A stretch of 64,000 nt of DNA, taken from NCBI GenBank assembly GCA_002503825.1, contig DASP01000014.1, forward strand, positions 264,017-328,016, in the 5' to 3' direction. The notes beneath the pieces are model-generated. The model ran no database searches, had not been told where the DNA came from, and worked only from the letters and a program-made list of their open reading frames with translations. This stretch comes from Methanoregulaceae archaeon UBA467 (lineage in GTDB: Archaea > Halobacteriota > Methanomicrobia > Methanomicrobiales > Methanospirillaceae). The position numbers and the translations under genes are program-made. Of the stretch, positions 33,235-41,326 are shown in pieces. Position 1 is the stretch's first letter, and each line of letters opens with the position of its first letter.

Positions 33235-34578
33235 TCACACTATCGTGTAATGCTGCAGTTTTTTTATCAGCCGTTCCACCTGCGGTACGGCAGTACCAAT
33301 ATAGCTGTCCGGCCTGAGATACATCTCGATCTCATTTTCATCCATGAATTGCGTGATTTCGTCCTTTCCTGCAAGAATTTCCGCAAGAGGACGTTTTTTT
33401 GCCAGTGCGTCCATACTGGCGACCCTCACTATCTCATGAGCGGTCTGCCTGCCCATCCCCCGCCTGGTAAGTTGAATCATTATCGATTCTGCCATGTTGA
33501 TACCATGCAGCATATCAAGATTTTTCCTGATATTGTCAGGGTTGAGCCTGAGCCCCTCCAGGACCCTTATCATGAGCCCGAGGCAGTGATCGGCCAGGAT
33601 CGTCGCTTCGGGAAAGATTACCCGTTCGCATGAAGAATTTGTCAGATCTCTCTCGTCCCAGAGAGTATTGTTCTGGAGGGCAGGCTCGACCGAGCTCCTG
33701 ATGACACGTGCAAGCCCGCATACCTGTTCGCTTTTTATCGGGTTTCTCTTGTGGGGCATGGTGCTCGATCCGACCTGCCGCGATCCGAATGCCTCCTCGA
33801 CCTCTCCGATTTCCGTCCGCTGGAGCGACCGGAGCTCGACACCTATTTTATCCAGTGTGGTGGCGAGATTTGCGAGGAACATGAAATATTCCGCGTACCT
33901 GTCGCGTGAGACGATCTGGTTTGAAACGTCCACCTGAAAAAGACCGAGAAGGCTCATCATGGTCTCCTGTATTTCCATCCCTTTCTCACCGAGTGCGGCC
34001 TGTGTCCCGACCGCCCCCGTCATCTGCCCGACTGCAACCCGTGGCCTGAGTTGTTCGAGCCGTTCGATATGCCGTGCCACTTCACTTGCCCATATCGCAA
34101 ACCGAAGCCCGTATGTGGTTGGAACCCCAATCTGCCCGTGCGTCCTCCCCGCGCAGACCAGCTTTTTTGTCTCTCCAGACTTTCTGAGAAGCACAGCGAG
34201 CAGGGTTTTTAATTTTTTTTCGATGATCGCGATCGATTCCCTGATCTGAAGACCAGTCGCCGTATCAAGGATATCATTTGACGTGGCACCGTAATGCACC
34301 CACCGTCCTGCCTCGCCACACTGCTCCGACACTGCCGTGACAATGGCCATCATATCATGGTGGATCTCGTCTTCGATGGCTTTTGCCCTGTCAAGTGTGG
34401 CACTTTTTGCCTTTACTGCAATAATCTCCGCTTCCGGTTCCGGGATCATGCCATGCGCTGCCCCGGCCCGCGCCAGTGCAACCTCGGCCGCAACAATGCA
34501 GTCAAACCGGTTCTGTTCACTCCAGACCGCCTGCATTTCCGGTGTCCCGTAACGGTATTCAATGGGATGGATTGCCAT
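33235..34578 (-). CDS. purB: Adenylosuccinate lyase
   Basis: Purine synthesis enzyme (SAICAR and adenylosuccinate cleavage). 447 aa from ATG 34578 (MAIHPIEYRYGTPEM). Family signature SSTMPHKRNPIKSE with the catalytic Ser loop is clear, as are VHYGATSNDILDTA and GRTHGQIGVPTTYG. An open frame to 34602 adds eight unlikely residues; AAGGAG lies about ten bases before the chosen ATG. Divergent from the helicase gene. Confidence 0.96.
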   Translation of the reverse strand: MAIHPIEYRYGTPEMQAVWSEQNRFDCIVAAEVALARAGAAHGMIPEPEAEIIAVKAKSATLDRAKAIEDEIHHDMMAIVTAVSEQCGEAGRWVHYGATSNDILDTATGLQIRESIAIIEKKLKTLLAVLLRKSGETKKLVCAGRTHGQIGVPTTYGLRFAIWASEVARHIERLEQLRPRVAVGQMTGAVGTQAALGEKGMEIQETMMSLLGLFQVDVSNQIVSRDRYAEYFMFLANLATTLDKIGVELRSLQRTEIGEVEEAFGSRQVGSSTMPHKRNPIKSEQVCGLARVIRSSVEPALQNNTLWDERDLTNSSCERVIFPEATILADHCLGLMIRVLEGLRLNPDNIRKNLDMLHGINMAESIMIQLTRRGMGRQTAHEIVRVASMDALAKKRPLAEILAGKDEITQFMDENEIEMYLRPDSYIGTAVPQVERLIKKLQHYTIV

Positions 34579-34635
34579 GCACACATATCTCTCCTTCTGC
34601 AATAATAAAAAGAAGTGAACGCCTAATTATTACTG

Positions 34636-36645
34636 ATGGATTCGCTCGACGCATGGTTCCCGTACAATAGTTACCGCCCGTACCAGCGCGGAATGCTGGA
34701 AACATGCGCACAATGTGCGAGGGACGGGGGCATTGCCATGGTCGACGCCCCTACAGGAAGCGGTAAATCGAGTATTATCGCTGCTCTTCTCAGTGAAAAA
34801 AAAGATAGAAAAATTATCGTCGCCGTCAGGACGATAAGCCAGCTGAATACCTTCATCCGGGAGCTTTCGCTTATCCGTTCAAAGAAACCAGGCCTGAAAA
34901 CCGCGTACCTCATCGGAAAAAAGAGTCTCTGCCCGCTCGGGGGAGAGGGTGATGTGTATCGCCGGTGCGAAGGGGTAAAAAAATTTTCAACTGCGCTCAT
35001 GCGCGAAAGGGCTGAAAAAGGCTCCCTTGTACCCTCGAAAGACCCCCTCATCCTTCAGCAGATAAAGCGAATGGATCCGGAGCATCCCCTGCTCTGCCCG
35101 CAGTTTATCCAGAGCAGGATCTTTGTGCCGGGTGAGAGCGGTTCGGTGAAAATGGTCCCTTCAACGCTGTTGAAATCCAAGGCTGATCGTGTCGCCAGCC
35201 ACGGGATCACGCCCGGGCAGCTCGGCGAGGTCAGCTCCGGCGTCTGCCCGTACGAGATGATGTCACTTGCGGCGCAGAAGGCCGATGCCGTCATTGTCAA
35301 TTATCATCACATTTTTGACGACTCGATTCGCGAACAGTTGTATGTTTCCCTCGATGTCGAACCGGGAGAGGTAATTCTGCTCCTTGACGAAGCCCATAAC
35401 TGCGGCGACGTCATGCAGAACATCCAGAGCGTCACGCTCGAAGAAGCTGCAATTGAACAGGCATCACGCGAACTAACAAATCTCCGCCGGGACCTGAAAG
35501 GTACCGATGCAGTACGCCACGTCCTTCCGCGGATCAGTGAATTTATGCAGGGGCTGAAAAATTCCGATGAGATTGAAGACTGGTTTGATCCGACAATCTT
35601 TGACAGGATGATCATCCGCGGATCGCTCTACCGCAACATGTCAGAGATCGTGGAAGAACTTATGCGGATCAGCGAATATATCCGCGAGAAAAATATCAAG
35701 GCCGGGGAATACCGTGAGACGGCAATCGAACACCTGACAGAATTTCTGTTCAGGATTACACAGTCATCCTCTGATCCCGCATTTCTTACTATTTACAGGA
35801 AAGAAGGTCCTGAAATATATCTGGAAGTCAGGAATATCGACCCCGGAAGGAAACTGCAGGAACTTGCAACCAGCCATCACAGCTGCATCATGATATCCGG
35901 GACCCTGTCGCCGGTTGAGAGTTACCGGAAATATTATTTCGAGGATCTGCCGGTCACTCCCTATTCTCTTCCAAATGCCTTCCCTGAGAAAAACCGGCTG
36001 GTCCTGTGTGCAGATGATATCACTACCTCGTTCAGCACCCGGCGTGACAGTCAGACCATCACGCGAATAACTGAATACATCATCGAGTTTTCAAAGTTAA
36101 AGGGGAACCTGGCGGTTTATTTTCCATCGTACCAGATCCTTGAAACGTACGCCGACCTTCTCGATTCACGGTTAAGGAGACGAAATCTGATAATTGAGCC
36201 CAAAGACGCGCGGGATGCCGCCGATGCACTGAACCGGTTCATGTCACTGCCCGGGAGGGGGGATTCCGGAATTTTATTCGCTGTCTGCGGAGGAAAATGG
36301 AGCGAAGGCCTTGATTATCGCGGTGATCTCCTTTCAGGAGCGTTTGTGATCGGGCTTCCGCTCGCCCCCTTCAACCGGGTGAGACGTATGGTTATCGACT
36401 ATTTCAGGCATAAATTCGGAGAGGAAGGAGAGTTTATCAGTTATACGCTCCCTGCAATCAACCGTGCGACCCAGGCGCTTGGAAGAGTGCTGCGAACACC
36501 GGATGACCGGGGCATCCTCGTACTCGGAGATAAACGGTTTCTCGAAACACGCGTAAAAAACGGTCTTCCCCTCTGGATGCAGAAAGAAATGATACAATGC
36601 GACCTGAAAATATTCCGCGAGCAGTTGAAAAAATGGAAATCATAA
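34636..36645 (+). CDS. XPD/Rad3-like iron-sulfur DNA helicase
   Basis: Superfamily 2 5'-3' DNA helicase of the XPD/DinG group, 669 aa. Walker A APTGSGKSS at 38-46, DEAH at 251-254, motif III region MISGTLSP, and C-terminal motif VI GRVLRTPDDRG. Four cysteines between motifs I and II (C99, C111, C154, C204; the last in GVCPYEM) can bind the 4Fe-4S cluster. Probable role in DNA repair; its last 13 bases overlap the ogt gene for alkylation repair. Confidence 0.92.
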   Translation: MDSLDAWFPYNSYRPYQRGMLETCAQCARDGGIAMVDAPTGSGKSSIIAALLSEKKDRKIIVAVRTISQLNTFIRELSLIRSKKPGLKTAYLIGKKSLCPLGGEGDVYRRCEGVKKFSTALMRERAEKGSLVPSKDPLILQQIKRMDPEHPLLCPQFIQSRIFVPGESGSVKMVPSTLLKSKADRVASHGITPGQLGEVSSGVCPYEMMSLAAQKADAVIVNYHHIFDDSIREQLYVSLDVEPGEVILLLDEAHNCGDVMQNIQSVTLEEAAIEQASRELTNLRRDLKGTDAVRHVLPRISEFMQGLKNSDEIEDWFDPTIFDRMIIRGSLYRNMSEIVEELMRISEYIREKNIKAGEYRETAIEHLTEFLFRITQSSSDPAFLTIYRKEGPEIYLEVRNIDPGRKLQELATSHHSCIMISGTLSPVESYRKYYFEDLPVTPYSLPNAFPEKNRLVLCADDITTSFSTRRDSQTITRITEYIIEFSKLKGNLAVYFPSYQILETYADLLDSRLRRRNLIIEPKDARDAADALNRFMSLPGRGDSGILFAVCGGKWSEGLDYRGDLLSGAFVIGLPLAPFNRVRRMVIDYFRHKFGEEGEFISYTLPAINRATQALGRVLRTPDDRGILVLGDKRFLETRVKNGLPLWMQKEMIQCDLKIFREQLKKWKS

Positions 36646-37076
36646 GCGGGTCATGCAGATTCGGACTCTGGTTTGTCCGGGTCTGGTGGAGCGGCAATCT
36701 TGTCTGGAACGTGACCTTCTCGCACCAACCCCTCGGGGGGCCTGCACCACCGGAGGTTGTAAAATTCCTCGCCGGTCATTCGACCGATCTGTCCCCGCTC
36801 AGGAGCGCGGCCGCGACACCCGGTTCACCGTATTCGCATATTTACCGCGAGGTCCTGTCAATCCCGTATGGATCGACGGCAACATATGGCGAAATTGCCC
36901 GCAGGGCAGGATCTTCACCGAGAATGGCAGGTCTTGCCATGAAAAGAAATCCGACACCATTATTGATCCCCTGTCACAGGGTGGTCTCTCAAAATGGCAT
37001 TGGGGGGTTTACACCCGATGTTGAGATCAAAAAGATGCTCATTGATCTCGAACAAAAAAGGAAGTCCTATAATTAA
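36633..37076 (+). CDS. ogt: Methylated-DNA-protein cysteine methyltransferase
   Basis: Suicide repair protein that takes methyl groups from O6-methylguanine. 147 aa from ATG 36633. Active-site motif IPCHRVV with acceptor Cys, preceded by the DNA-binding helix IPYGSTATYGEIARRAGSSPRMAG (split). It overlaps the helicase gene by 13 bases, so both are on one transcript. Confidence 0.94.
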   Translation: MEIISGSCRFGLWFVRVWWSGNLVWNVTFSHQPLGGPAPPEVVKFLAGHSTDLSPLRSAAATPGSPYSHIYREVLSIPYGSTATYGEIARRAGSSPRMAGLAMKRNPTPLLIPCHRVVSQNGIGGFTPDVEIKKMLIDLEQKRKSYN

Positions 37077-37304
37077 AAAATACGATTTTATTATAGATAC
37101 AGGAAGAAGTACGATGAATACATGTTCTGACGGCAGGGATGGGGATACAGGGGGGCCGAATCAGCGGGTTTTATTCTTCCTGAAATCCCTGCTCAGGTTT
37201 TCACACTACTTACACCGCCCGTTTTTTGTCAGCCGGTTCAATAGTAAACAAAAAATGTCAGTCTCCCCTGCTGAAAACCCGGGGATAACTGGTGGCATAA
37301 AAGT

Positions 37305-37892
37305 ATGAAGTCCGCGATTGTACTCGTCGGGGGAGAGGCGCGACGTGCCAATGGAATGGAGAAATACTTCTTTGTCCATGGCGGAAAAACATTCATCCAG
37401 AGACTCACCGAATCGCTGGAGCGGGTTGTTGATGAGATTGTCCTTGTTGCGAAAAACCCTGAACAATGCCGCCGGTTCTCCCACATGCATGGCATCAGGT
37501 GCGTAAACGATATCCGAAGCGGTATCGGCCCGATCGGGGGTATCCATGCAGGGGTCCTTGCCGCAGGGGGTGAGGAACTATTTATCTGCGCATGTGATAT
37601 GCCCTGTATCGAAAGCGGAGTTATTCACATCCTGTTTAACGAACTGGGCAGTTATGATGCGGTTATTCCATCCTGGAAACCAGACATGTTCGAACCGTTG
37701 CACGCGGTATACAGGCGTGAACCACTCCTGCATTATCTGAAAGATCATCGATCCCTCTCCCTCCGCGATATGGTGAAGAGCCTCAACTGCCACTATCTCG
37801 ACGTTGACAAACTCAGGCAGATCGATCCAGGCCTTGTGACCTTCACAAATATAAATAAAATCGAAGATCTCGCGCAGATGAAACCTGAATAA
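37305..37892 (+). CDS. mobA: Molybdenum cofactor guanylyltransferase MobA-like
   Basis: Adds GMP to molybdopterin. 195 aa. Nucleotide-binding motif VGGEARRANGMEKYF near the start, GPIGGIHAG in the middle, and ACDMPCI for the metal-binding Asp. The N-terminal motif has E and A in variable positions, so a related nucleotidyltransferase is possible. The 228-base gap upstream carries a TATA-like TTATTATA near 37088 and no gene I can support. Confidence 0.85.
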   Translation: MKSAIVLVGGEARRANGMEKYFFVHGGKTFIQRLTESLERVVDEIVLVAKNPEQCRRFSHMHGIRCVNDIRSGIGPIGGIHAGVLAAGGEELFICACDMPCIESGVIHILFNELGSYDAVIPSWKPDMFEPLHAVYRREPLLHYLKDHRSLSLRDMVKSLNCHYLDVDKLRQIDPGLVTFTNINKIEDLAQMKPE

Positions 37893-38010
37893 CCATATTT
37901 TTATATCGTTTGCCTGATCGAATCATCTCCACCGGTCAGAATATCCTGATAACTTCCTGTGAATAAAAATTGTATAAAATTGTGAAAACCATTAAAAACA
38001 GGAAATAATC
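37893..38010. other. Intergenic region after mobA
   Basis: A T-rich ATATTTTTATAT shortly after the mobA stop may terminate transcription. Nothing else was recognised before repeat copy C. Confidence 0.4.
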
Positions 38011-38371
38011 GCTCTGTTGACATCCTTCACGTTCTCTCACCACTCTTCTTTCGCCGTACTCCACTTCGGGACACTCCCGGCGCTGATATCCAAGATCGTT
38101 TATGTGCGCCCCCATACTGCGACAGGGACCGTGCGTAGTGCCCAAAAAAATAACAGAATCCCAATCAACGCTGCCTGCCGGCCATCCTGCAGCCGGGTGG
38201 GGCAGGGAGGGGTGCGACACCCCCTGCCAGAGAAATGGATCGAACGGGTTTTATCAAAATGAGGATTTCGAATGAAAATTGTGGAACAACCCACAATATA
38301 AGGAGATTTTGAATGGACATTTTCATGGTTCCGGAGTGAACCTTACCGGGTCATGTCCGTTTCAACAGAGC
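38011..38371 (-). repeat. MITE-like intergenic repeat, copy C (most complete)
   Basis: 361 bases with inverted ends GCTCTGTTGACAT at 38011 and TTTCAACAGAGC ending at 38371. Read on the reverse strand: end, the 100-base block with GGTTCACTCCGGAACC, the CGAAATCCTCATTTTGATAA junction, the GGCAGGGGGTGTCGCACCCC hairpin, TTGATTGGGATTCTG, CGGTCCCTGTCGCAGTATGG and the far end. No clear target duplication was seen in the flanks. No ORF of its own. Confidence 0.8.
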
Positions 38372-38481
38372 GCGCTATGAGCCTCCGGCTCATAAATGAG
38401 CATGAAAATCGAGGGGCTGCAGATATTACCCGTACTTTTTCATACCAGTCGAAATACCAAAAAAAGAATCCAGTTAATCCA

Positions 38482-39186
38482 TCACAGATTCGGGCAGGAC
38501 TGGGAAGGAACTGTCAGGCCGGTCTCGTTCCCGATCTTCTGGATCCTCATCTGGACTGAGGCATTTACATCGTTACCGGTAAATTCTATGACATAGTTGC
38601 CTGATGACCTCAACTGTATCTCCCGCTTCGGAGTGGAACTATAGGTTTTGGCAAAACCGTCCTTTTCGATGATGGCCCCGGTGTTCTTATCCCGCACAAT
38701 AATCTCAAACCATGCAGACGGGCTTATTGTGGTCTGCGTGACGGTCTTTTCATCCCTTGATCCATAGGAACTGACATACCAGATATTGCGCGTCACAGTC
38801 TTTGGTTTGATACAAATATCGATTATAAGGGGCGGGTTTCCAAGAATATACTCGTATGCAACAGTATTGTATTTCAATGCCAGTTCGTTGTTGTAAATAG
38901 TCAGGTACTCGACAGGTATCGGTGTCGGGATCGGGAGATTGCTGTACGTCGATCTCGGAGTGGGAAATTCATCCTTTGGATACGGCGTAACAGAAGTCAG
39001 AAACTGGGTTTCAATAATTTCAGGGGTTATTTCAGGAGTAGGTGTACTGACCTGACCGGCTCCATCCCCCTGGGACGTGGTCTCCCCCTGGCCGGTATCC
39101 TCACGTGGTGGAGCAATACAACCGGAACAGAGAAGGATAACGATAATCACGGCGATAGAACATCCCCGCAGAAACCAGCTACTCAT
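38482..39186 (-). CDS. Predicted lipoprotein
   Basis: 234 aa from ATG 39186. Hydrophobic signal GCSIAVIIVILLCSGC ends in a lipobox. A Thr/Pro/Gln-rich tether of about 60 residues (TPTPEITPEI, PIPTPIPVEY) leads to a beta-rich domain with YGSRDEKTVTQTTISPSAWF. The open frame extends 21 codons upstream without signal-like character. Surface-anchored, function unknown. Confidence 0.8.
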   Translation of the reverse strand: MSSWFLRGCSIAVIIVILLCSGCIAPPREDTGQGETTSQGDGAGQVSTPTPEITPEIIETQFLTSVTPYPKDEFPTPRSTYSNLPIPTPIPVEYLTIYNNELALKYNTVAYEYILGNPPLIIDICIKPKTVTRNIWYVSSYGSRDEKTVTQTTISPSAWFEIIVRDKNTGAIIEKDGFAKTYSSTPKREIQLRSSGNYVIEFTGNDVNASVQMRIQKIGNETGLTVPSQSCPNL

Positions 39187-39348
39187 TGCTTGAAGATTGA
39201 CCAATGATCTATTTATGCCTTTATACGCCGTTATCCCTGACAGATTCAATCGGATTATTCCGCATGAACTCAGGAAAACCGTAATACCGCGTAAGACAAA
39301 TGATTCCTACCCAATGACGTCCGGTCCGTGTTGAAGGGTCACATACAC

Positions 39349-39358
39349 TAATATATAA
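39349..39358 (+). promoter_or_regulatory. TATA box of the TPR gene
   Basis: TAATATATAA about 50 bases before the ATG at 39405. Confidence 0.45.
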
Positions 39359-39404
39359 TTGGATCAGGAATAACAATAAATACCCAGTTCCCGGGGTGGG
39401 CTTG

Positions 39405-39806
39405 ATGACAAAAAAACAGGTGTGGAATAAAAAAGAAGAAATTCTTAACGAAGCCGATAAAATGGTCCTTCAGGCCGACATTTTCGCATTTGAGAGCAGG
39501 TACGAAGACGCCAATTCATATTATGACAAAGCCCTTGCCATTGTCCCGGGAAATGCTGATGTATGGGCATTTAAGGGCATCACGCTCGAAGGCGGACTCG
39601 GTCGTCAGGAAGAGGCATTGAAATGCTGGGAAACCGCAAAACGCCTCGATCATGACATTGCCGATGCAGTGGATATGACAAAGGACGAGGAAGAAGAGTT
39701 AAACATAGACGGACTCGACCTGACCGGAGTATCTGACAGCTGCAAAGAAAAAATCCGTAAACTCATGCTGCAGAATAAAGAAAGCAAAACAGGTCAGAAA
39801 AAATAG
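39405..39806 (+). CDS. Small TPR-repeat protein
   Basis: 133 aa from ATG 39405 with GGGGTGG upstream (a GTG at 39396 is the alternative). Two TPR-like helical hairpins: DIFAFESRYEDANSYYDKAL and ADVWAFKGITLEGGLGRQEE. The C-terminal third is charged (DMTKDEEEELNIDGLDL). Likely a cytoplasmic protein-interaction module; partner unknown. Confidence 0.8.
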   Translation: MTKKQVWNKKEEILNEADKMVLQADIFAFESRYEDANSYYDKALAIVPGNADVWAFKGITLEGGLGRQEEALKCWETAKRLDHDIADAVDMTKDEEEELNIDGLDLTGVSDSCKEKIRKLMLQNKESKTGQKK

Positions 39807-39838
39807 ATACGGCTTTCCACGCACCCTGATTCCCGGAG

Positions 39839-40021
39839 CTATTCTTTTTTCACTGATTCAAGTTCAATGAGGACCGGGGCAATTGTTCCGGTATCGACAC
39901 ATCGTTTTGCAAGCCTTGTAAGCCTCCTCATGTAATAGATATGGGTTATCTGAAAACTTACAAGCAGCCCGAAACAGAATGTCACAACGCTGATCATCAG
40001 GTACGCCAGTGTATCAACCAT
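39839..40021 (-). CDS. Small single-span membrane protein (paralogue of next)
   Basis: 60 aa. One membrane helix (LAYLMISVVTFCFGLLVSF, residues 5-23) then a basic cytoplasmic stretch YYMRRLTRLAKR and an acidic end (IAPVLIELESVKKE). GGGGAG lies eight bases before the ATG. The layout and the motif RRL..LAK...D(T)GTIAPVLIELE match the neighbouring gene, so the two look like a tandem duplication. Confidence 0.65.
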   Translation of the reverse strand: MVDTLAYLMISVVTFCFGLLVSFQITHIYYMRRLTRLAKRCVDTGTIAPVLIELESVKKE

Positions 40022-40046
40022 CTTTACTTACTCCCCTGTTGTGTTT

Positions 40047-40223
40047 TCACGATTCACGCTCCATTTCAGTGATAAGCGGTACAATGGAATCAACCTTTTC
40101 CGATTCCTTTGCAACGCTGACGAACCGTCGTTTATAATATTCCGTCATAACCAGGTACCCGAGAATAAGCCCTATCAGAAACATCAGTAAACCGATTACA
40201 ATGTATGCGGTAAAATCTTCCAT
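40047..40223 (-). CDS. Small single-span membrane protein (paralogue of previous)
   Basis: 58 aa from ATG 40223 (MEDFTAYIVIGLLMFLIGLI). One membrane helix, then YYKRRFVSVAKESEKVDSIVPLITEMERE, which parallels YYMRRLTRLAKRCVDTGTIAPVLIELE-type sequence in the other paralogue. It is 25 bases upstream of that gene on the same strand. The longer frame to 40292 has no support. Function unknown. Confidence 0.65.
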   Translation of the reverse strand: MEDFTAYIVIGLLMFLIGLILGYLVMTEYYKRRFVSVAKESEKVDSIVPLITEMERES

Positions 40224-40411
40224 GGATTTCCTGACTCCGTATAATGTGAAGTACAAATGAATGACATATAAATTTACGTATTTCATATGCACCTGACATT
40301 TTTTAATCGGGCGAAAACCTTTTAAAAACGTAAAAATTCAAAAACAAAACAAAAATGCGTAAAGATAAATTAAAATCTGATTACATATTATTAATCCAAA
40401 AGAGGTGAAGT

Positions 40412-41260
40412 ATTTCAATAATTACCTTTGCACACCATAAAGGTGGAACAGGGAAGACCACCTCATGCCTTAATATATCAGGATTTCTCCAGATGGCCGG
40501 GAAACGGGTCCTTGTGGTGGATATTGATCCACAGGCAAATGCTACTTCAGGTCTTGGCATAAACCCGGAGACGGTCGACCTGAGCATGTATGATGTATTT
40601 ATGAGTGAATTTGAAGGGTTTCCTGATATTGACATTCAGGATATCGTTGTGAATTCTCCCTCGGGAATTGATATAGCGCCCTCAACCCTTGACCTTGTAG
40701 GGGTTGAACCCTTCCTTTATAATGTCGAATACAGGTCTGTCATCCTCAGGGAAATTCTCGCACCCCATAAAAACGAATACGATTTCATCCTGATTGATAC
40801 ACCTCCAAGCATGGGCCAGTTTGTCATCAATGGACTTATCGCTGCGGATCATACAATTGTAACCTTCGACCGCGGGGTCTTTGCCTTAAACGGACTTGCC
40901 ACCCTGAGGACCATATTCAACGATATCGAGGAACTGGTAGGCGAAAAAATATCGCCTGATATGGCAATTCTCACCAGATGGGATTCCATATCAGGAAAAA
41001 AGAAAAAACCGGGAATCTTTTCGTTCCTTTCAGGACTGAAATCCGCTGAAATGAGAACGGATGCACATGCAGACGCAGTGACCCTGAAGCTTTTTGAAAC
41101 AGAAGTGAGAAAATATTTCAGGTTTGTGTACACCATTCCTTTCAGCAGGGCAATTTACGAATCGCAGCAGGCAGGGCTCCCAATATCCCATTTTGCCCCG
41201 GATAACGATGCTGCGAAGATCTACCGGGAGATTGCCGGCGTGATCATGGAGTGGGGATAG
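40412..41260 (+). CDS. ParA/MinD-type ATPase of the chemotaxis cluster, non-standard start
   Basis: Deviant Walker A ATPase, about 282 aa. The P-loop HHKGGTGKTT is encoded at 40433-40462, with VDIDPQANATSGLG and FILIDTPPSM after it. No ATG, GTG or TTG lies between the in-frame TGA at 40406 and the P-loop; the first ATG (40493) is downstream of it and would remove the ATP site. A GAGGTGA ribosome site at 40402-40408 points to ATT at 40412 (reading SIITFAHHKGG after the start) or ATA at 40418 as initiator. ParA proteins position cargo on the nucleoid; the operon suggests chemoreceptor clusters. Confidence 0.8.
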   Translation: MSIITFAHHKGGTGKTTSCLNISGFLQMAGKRVLVVDIDPQANATSGLGINPETVDLSMYDVFMSEFEGFPDIDIQDIVVNSPSGIDIAPSTLDLVGVEPFLYNVEYRSVILREILAPHKNEYDFILIDTPPSMGQFVINGLIAADHTIVTFDRGVFALNGLATLRTIFNDIEELVGEKISPDMAILTRWDSISGKKKKPGIFSFLSGLKSAEMRTDAHADAVTLKLFETEVRKYFRFVYTIPFSRAIYESQQAGLPISHFAPDNDAAKIYREIAGVIMEWG

Positions 41261-41263
41261 CAG

Positions 41264-41326
41264 ATGAAGCTGGTAAGTGATAATAATTATGAAGTATACC
41301 TTGACATGTGGGGGACCCAGACATGA
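41264..41326 (+). CDS. Possible 20-residue ORF coupling parA to PAS-CheW
   Basis: ATG 41264 follows GGGGAT five to six bases upstream (inside the parA stop region). The ORF reads MKLVSDNNYEVYLDM and ends with TGA that overlaps the next ATG as ATGA. Both the ribosome site and the overlap suggest it is translated and coupled to the downstream gene. It is too short for family assignment. Confidence 0.4.
   Translation: MKLVSDNNYEVYLDMWGTQT

Noticed and set aside
37116..37308. Short ORF upstream of mobA
   Set aside because: No ribosome site and a random-looking sequence; the region is better explained as a promoter-containing spacer.
40493..41260. ParA starting at the first ATG
   Set aside because: This would remove the P-loop KGGTGKTT, which is intact and in frame just upstream and preceded by a ribosome site.
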